A stretch of 64,000 nt of DNA from Chryseobacterium lathyri (lineage in GTDB: Bacteria > Bacteroidota > Bacteroidia > Flavobacteriales > Weeksellaceae). The stretch is taken from contig NZ_QNFY01000006.1 in assembly GCF_003290185.1 (NCBI RefSeq), positions 62,001-126,000 on the forward strand. The letters are read 5' to 3'. Made by a program: the position numbers and the translations under genes. The notes under the pieces were generated by a model that worked only from the letters and a program-made list of their open reading frames with translations, did no database searches and was not told the DNA's origin. Positions 60,073 to 64,000 of the stretch are shown here, piece by piece; within the stretch, counting starts at the first letter, position 1, and each line of letters opens with the position of its first letter.

Positions 60073-61479
60073 TTATTTTATAGGTATAGCAACAATACTC
60101 ACATTGTCATTAGTGGCTACTCCAAATTGTCCATTATAGGAGGAGCTGGTAACATTTGATAATCGTCCGGTTAGAACTACGGTGTATGTACCTGCAATTA
60201 GCTTAAGAGACATATTGGGAGTCGTATTCATATTTCCTGTTGTACCACCTGCGGCACTGGCTCCTGTATAAATACCGGAACTCGGACCATAGGCAGCTCC
60301 TGTAGTTAATGTAGAACCGGCAGGTAGTGCTGTAAACTGCCAAAAAACACGATATAGTCTTGGTACCCCATCTGTTATTGCATTTCCTGTCGTGGTTGTT
60401 AAACTTGCTGAAACATTTGCGCTGAAAGTAACTAAAGAAGGTCTGGTCAATGTAAAATTAAACGTACTTAAATTAGTATCAACATTAGTTACAGCATTAG
60501 GCACTGTTATCGTCGCTGATGTAGCCACACCGTCTGTACCATCTGCTCCGACCAGTATACTAACATCATTTGTGCTTAATGAACGTCCCCATTTTGCACC
60601 GTCATTTATATATTCGCCAGGATAAACCTCATTACCTGCAGATGATGTATTGGTTGCCGTATTATATACTTTCATACCTGCCACATGTGCGGAAAGCGGA
60701 GAGGCAAGGGCTGTAGAGGTAAGAGTTACTCTTGGAAATAAAAGCCCTTTTGATGATGAGCTTAATTCTAATAATGCATTGGCATTGGGTGCTGTAGTTC
60801 CTATTCCTACATTACCTCCATTAATAACTGTAAGGGCTGTGGTTCCATTGGTCATAAGGTTGACAGGAGCTGTACTTCCCGTAGATGAACCTAAGAACAG
60901 TCCCGTAGAAGTTCCTCTAATGGCAACTTGCGCTGCTGACCCTACATCCTGAAAAATATCAAGGAAAGAGGCGGCATTAGAAGACCATGTCATACTGGAA
61001 CGGTTGGTTCCCTGAACAGTGGCCTGACCATCAGTAGCCGTATGAAGAAGTCTGAAAAACGGTCCGGATGCAGTATTCTGGAATCTTAAAAAATTGGTTC
61101 CCATTTCAACCGTTCTGTTTCCGGCAAGTGTTCCGTCTGAGTTATAAATATTAACATCATTTCCTGTATTTATTTTTACCCAGACAGATCCGTCAAATGA
61201 ATAATATCCAACTGCATTTATGTTGGCAGCGGTTCCTGTTTGAGTTCCCGTTGCAATGCTATTCACATAAATGAGAGTCGAAGTAGGAACAGAAGCCATG
61301 CTTTGCGCTCTTTGTCTGTCTACACGGGGTATTAGCAAACCATCTACGTTGGTAGTGGTTCCTGTTGCATTTTTAGCAGTTACATCTAATGTTGCAGCTG
61401 GAGTAGATGTATTTATACCTACTTGTGCGGAATAAAATAACGGGAAAATAACTATCCCGAATAACACATTTTTTTTCAT
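60073..61479 (-). CDS. exported surface protein with VGINT repeat start
   Basis: 468 aa; signal MKKNVLFGIVIFPLFYSAQ. The mature protein starts VGINTSTPAATLDVTAKNAT, the module typical of flavobacterial surface/phage-tail-like proteins, followed by a second VGIGTTAPNANALLELSSS copy at about residue 225. The C-terminal ~170 residues are Thr/Ser-rich with many strands. No T9SS C-terminal domain was recognised. Monocistronic with a palindromic operator-like site upstream. Confidence 0.75.
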   Translation of the reverse strand: MKKNVLFGIVIFPLFYSAQVGINTSTPAATLDVTAKNATGTTTNVDGLLIPRVDRQRAQSMASVPTSTLIYVNSIATGTQTGTAANINAVGYYSFDGSVWVKINTGNDVNIYNSDGTLAGNRTVEMGTNFLRFQNTASGPFFRLLHTATDGQATVQGTNRSSMTWSSNAASFLDIFQDVGSAAQVAIRGTSTGLFLGSSTGSTAPVNLMTNGTTALTVINGGNVGIGTTAPNANALLELSSSSKGLLFPRVTLTSTALASPLSAHVAGMKVYNTATNTSSAGNEVYPGEYINDGAKWGRSLSTNDVSILVGADGTDGVATSATITVPNAVTNVDTNLSTFNFTLTRPSLVTFSANVSASLTTTTGNAITDGVPRLYRVFWQFTALPAGSTLTTGAAYGPSSGIYTGASAAGGTTGNMNTTPNMSLKLIAGTYTVVLTGRLSNVTSSSYNGQFGVATNDNVSIVAIPIK

Positions 61480-61524
61480 TTGTTTATTTGTATTTAATTG
61501 AAAATTATTATTTTAATAAGGCCG

Positions 61525-61557
61525 AAAAGATATTAATGAATTTTAAATTCATTAATA
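61525..61557. promoter_or_regulatory. perfect 27-bp palindrome over the promoter of the surface-protein gene
   Basis: TATTAATGAATTT (61531-61543) / AAATTCATTAATA (61545-61557) around one T. The adjacent minus-strand TATCTTTT (61525-61532) is a one-mismatch -7 box, so the palindrome covers the -33 region and resembles a regulator site. Confidence 0.5.
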
Positions 61558-62002
61558 CTTTTTATTTAAATCAAATTGGAAATGGATTTATAATATTATT
61601 CAGACTTCACGGGAGTCAGTTAAATACCATGAACTAACTTGTACCCAGGTTGTATAAATCTTTAATAATTGGTGTAGAAAGTTTTACAATTCAGTATTTC
61701 GCAGTGAAATTCATTTAAACAGTATAATCAATAATGTTTTATGTGCTTCCTTTTATAGCAACTAATATCAAAAACTTACGAACGAGTCTGTCAATCTTAT
61801 TTGTATCTTATGAAATACAAACAATAGAGAAGGGATATAATGTAAAATTTAATTTCATAAATGTGTGTGTTTTTGTTTATATAAAGTTAATAAATATTTT
61901 TAAAAAAAATGATTTCATTTTTTTATATAGTAAATGATCTATTGGGGGTGTAAGATCTATTTTTAATGATCTTCTACTGGTCTGAATGATATAATAAAAC
62001 AA
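61558..62002. other. intergenic region without a credible gene
   Basis: AT-rich region. A 67-codon plus-strand ORF (61734-61937) has no supporting feature and a hydrophobic, low-complexity translation. A weak TTTGTAT/ATACAAA inverted pair occurs near 61800-61820. Nothing else noticed. Confidence 0.55.
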
Positions 62003-62034
62003 AAAGCTGGGACATTTCTGTTTGTTCCAGCTTT
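62003..62034 (-). terminator. terminator of the lectin-like gene
   Basis: AAAGCTGGGACA/TGTTCCAGCTTT stem (one G-U) with an 8-nt loop, and an A-run on the plus strand. Confidence 0.7.
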
Positions 62035-62064
62035 ATTTATTATTGAACTGTCTTGTTTGTCGTC

Positions 62065-63633
62065 TTATTTTACTCCCTGTGTTACCATTCTGTTCGAAAT
62101 AACAGAATAGATACAACCTGTGGTTTTTAAATTGACAGTAATAGTAGCGGGAGTAGACCGGTAAGCAGTATCACCATAAGGCTCAATAATCTTACCGTTT
62201 GAGTCTTTTACAGTTCTTCCCTTTATCGTATAGGTCATCGTTGCTGTTCCTGTAAATCCGCTTGAAGGATTGAAGGTAACAATACCTGTCGTTTTATTAT
62301 AAGTCCATGTTCCTTGTGGAGTCACTTTTTTACGGTACAGCGTAAGATCTGTATCATTGTTTTTTGTAAAACTGAATGTCGAATAATCAATATTAGAATT
62401 GCTACCGGTTGGTGGGGTCGTAACGCTGATAGGGCCTTTATAAGCTATATCATTAGTGAAGACAGGAATATTAACCGGTTGTAACTTACATGTAGAAGCT
62501 ATATCATCATTAGCAACAGCGGCATAAGGAAGAGTAAGCTTTACATTTCTGATAATATGCTGTTGATAAGCTCCTCCTGTAGCTGCTGCAAAACCAAGCT
62601 TCAAAACAGCTGGAACCGTTGCATCCAAAGTTTGAGGAGTAGCGGCTCCTTCAACATCCGAAGTATTAAAATCAGTGATCTGAGGATTGGCATTCTCGGT
62701 ATAAGGTACTGAAGTTTTGTAGTGGTAATAATTGATGACATTCACAGGAGTTCCGTTCTGTGTAGTCTGGATATCCACTTTTATATCAAACCCATCTGTT
62801 GTGGTCGGAGTTGTAAAATGGGGAATTAGATCTAGGTATACTTTCCTGAACTCTCCGGCGTTGTTTCTGAGGTCAAATAAAGAGGGAAGTGAATTGGAAG
62901 TCGCAAGATAGCTTCTGTCAGTTTGCAGGATTCTACCTACCGCACCTGAGTTGCTTAAGGTAGAACGGGTAACCAATACGGGATATCCGGTATATCCCAA
63001 TCCTAAACCATTGGCATTAATGGCGGCTCCTCTTGCCCCTCTTAAAGTGACATGGCTTGTTGCCTGGCTCCATGCTACCCCCGCAATACCATTTACTCTG
63101 GATTCACCCTGAAAACGCTTCGATTTAAAATTTCCGAACTCATCCAGGGCAATACCCAGATAAGCCCCAGATAAACCAGCTTTTCTTTGGCTTGCATAGG
63201 TGTTTTGTGTCCTGTTATAGGAATATCCGATACCGGCACCAGGTGCTCCAATGGTAGGGCTTGTTACTGCCCCGTCATAAAGGAAAAAAGACAATCCGTC
63301 TCCATAGGCTCCACCCAAGGGTGTTCCATTTTTCATGTCATATTCAAATTCAACATGAAGCCCGTTTACCGAAGTAAAAGTTCTTCCGTTGATAAACAAT
63401 CCTCCAAACTGTCCTGAGCTTGCAGGAGTAAGCTGTATTCCTGTAGAAGTATGGGAAGCGCTTCCTTGTATCGAAAGTTCTGGTGCCGCAGAAGCATTCA
63501 TTAATGAACTTGAATAGGAATAAAACCCGTAAATACTTGCTACCTCAGTACTATCTGTCTGTGCATACGCGAAGTTGGTAAACAGAACGAAAATCAGGCT
63601 CATCCAAGACAGCCCTTTTAAATTCTTTTTCAT
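62065..63633 (-). CDS. exported L-type lectin-like protein with C-terminal strand module
   Basis: 522 aa; signal MKKNLKGLSWMSLIFVLFTN. Residues ~30-250 resemble a legume (L-type) lectin fold: LHVEFEYDMKNGTPLGGAYG, DGLSFFLYDG and LSGAYLGIALDEFGN, where the GDGLSF and D-E-F-x-N segments match metal/carbohydrate regions. The C-terminal ~150 residues have a Cadherin/Ig-like strand block (GTWTYNKTTGIVTFNPSSGF, TGTATMTYTIKG). Probably surface carbohydrate binding. Starts 6 nt after the preceding (5') gene, likely one operon. Confidence 0.75.
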   Translation of the reverse strand: MKKNLKGLSWMSLIFVLFTNFAYAQTDSTEVASIYGFYSYSSSLMNASAAPELSIQGSASHTSTGIQLTPASSGQFGGLFINGRTFTSVNGLHVEFEYDMKNGTPLGGAYGDGLSFFLYDGAVTSPTIGAPGAGIGYSYNRTQNTYASQRKAGLSGAYLGIALDEFGNFKSKRFQGESRVNGIAGVAWSQATSHVTLRGARGAAINANGLGLGYTGYPVLVTRSTLSNSGAVGRILQTDRSYLATSNSLPSLFDLRNNAGEFRKVYLDLIPHFTTPTTTDGFDIKVDIQTTQNGTPVNVINYYHYKTSVPYTENANPQITDFNTSDVEGAATPQTLDATVPAVLKLGFAAATGGAYQQHIIRNVKLTLPYAAVANDDIASTCKLQPVNIPVFTNDIAYKGPISVTTPPTGSNSNIDYSTFSFTKNNDTDLTLYRKKVTPQGTWTYNKTTGIVTFNPSSGFTGTATMTYTIKGRTVKDSNGKIIEPYGDTAYRSTPATITVNLKTTGCIYSVISNRMVTQGVK

Positions 63634-63639
63634 AGCTGC

Positions 63640-64000
63640 TTATTTTACAACAAATACGATGTTGATGAAAGATGCTGAGGTAGCATTTGATAAAACATCA
63701 TAATTTAATACACCTGTGTTGCTGATGCTGTTTATTTTGAAAACAGAAGTATCATAACCCGTTACATAATAGTGTAAATCTGTTGCGTTTGGAAAAAACG
63801 GAATCGCAGCCGGAGCTGATGTGCTTCTTGCATTTGCCGGGATATTGGAAAACTGGTTTTTATATAAAGTATACAGATCCTTTGTCTGTCCTGTTGCAGG
63901 AGTAGTCGTGTCAAAAACTACGCTCGGCATGTAAAAGAACTTAGCAACATACGGAGAAAGGCATACCCAGTCCGGAGCGGCAGGCGTTCCTACATTTTGA
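63640..64000 (-). CDS. partial exported/surface protein, 5' end beyond window
   Basis: The frame stays open to the window edge: upstream of the internal Met it reads QNVGTPAAPDWVCLSPYVAK and continues without stop, so the true start is outside. The visible 120 residues end FINIVFVVK and are Thr/Ser/Asn-rich with few charges. No domain recognised. It precedes the lectin-like gene by 6 nt. Confidence 0.6.
   Translation of the reverse strand, partial: QNVGTPAAPDWVCLSPYVAKFFYMPSVVFDTTTPATGQTKDLYTLYKNQFSNIPANARSTSAPAAIPFFPNATDLHYYVTGYDTSVFKINSISNTGVLNYDVLSNATSASFINIVFVVK

Noticed and set aside
61734..61937. 67-codon plus-strand ORF in the gap before the lectin gene.
   Set aside because: No promoter, low-complexity hydrophobic translation, no family.
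60073..63633. T9SS cargo with C-terminal sorting domain.
   Set aside because: The C-termini of the large exported proteins show no recognisable T9SS sorting motif.

Overview
The window is a chromosomal segment of a Flavobacteriia member, most like Chryseobacterium or a close relative. The DNA is AT-rich. Promoters use the Bacteroidota -7 box TAnnTTTG, usually about 19-20 bases after a TTG, and Shine-Dalgarno sites are mostly absent. Family content fits: VGINT-type surface protein, DUF1573, GreA-like proteins, TlpA-like thioredoxins, S16 with a long Ala/Glu tail. No tRNA, CRISPR array, intact transposase or prophage was recognised. One structural RNA, RNase P RNA (rnpB), lies at about 42.24-42.56 kb.

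Layout. 0-2.4 kb: HU protein, panD and a flippase-like membrane protein. 2.4-8.3 kb: a six-gene Ter-type stress operon (two TerD, two TerY-like VWA proteins, a PP2C phosphatase and a kinase; the TerY-P triad). 8.3-11.6 kb: a tandem repeat, GNAT, DEDDh exonuclease and tyrS, which has what looks like a complete transcription attenuator with a 31-codon leader peptide carrying Tyr-Tyr codons. 11.6-25.2 kb: accessory regulators and enzymes (AraC, GNAT, two TetR, DHA2 efflux pump, two HxlR each divergent from an enzyme gene, serine hydrolase, lactonase, small stress proteins) and a decayed VOC gene. 25.4-42.1 kb: mostly housekeeping genes (M3 peptidase, Gre-like factor, nitroreductase, rpsP-rimM, asnS, rpoN, acyl-CoA synthetase, ECF sigma with a membrane partner), plus a second serine hydrolase with two regulators.

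42.6-50.1 kb is the striking part: fifteen genes on the minus strand forming six consecutive cassettes. Each cassette starts with a nearly invariant ~125-aa lipoprotein (family L), followed by one or two divergent ~165-190-aa secreted proteins of one superfamily (S1 with a conserved Cys pair, S2 without). Stop/start overlaps or very short gaps join the genes of a cassette. The L proteins keep their sequence despite many synonymous changes while their partners diverge, so a constant anchor or carrier with variable secreted partners is a reasonable hypothesis. I recognise no described function for either family.

50.3-60 kb: PPK2, DUF1573, valS with two small downstream genes, a ribokinase-family sugar kinase, alpha/beta hydrolase, HD phosphohydrolase and DUF72. 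60-64 kb: large secreted surface proteins, including an L-type lectin-like protein and a gene cut by the window end.
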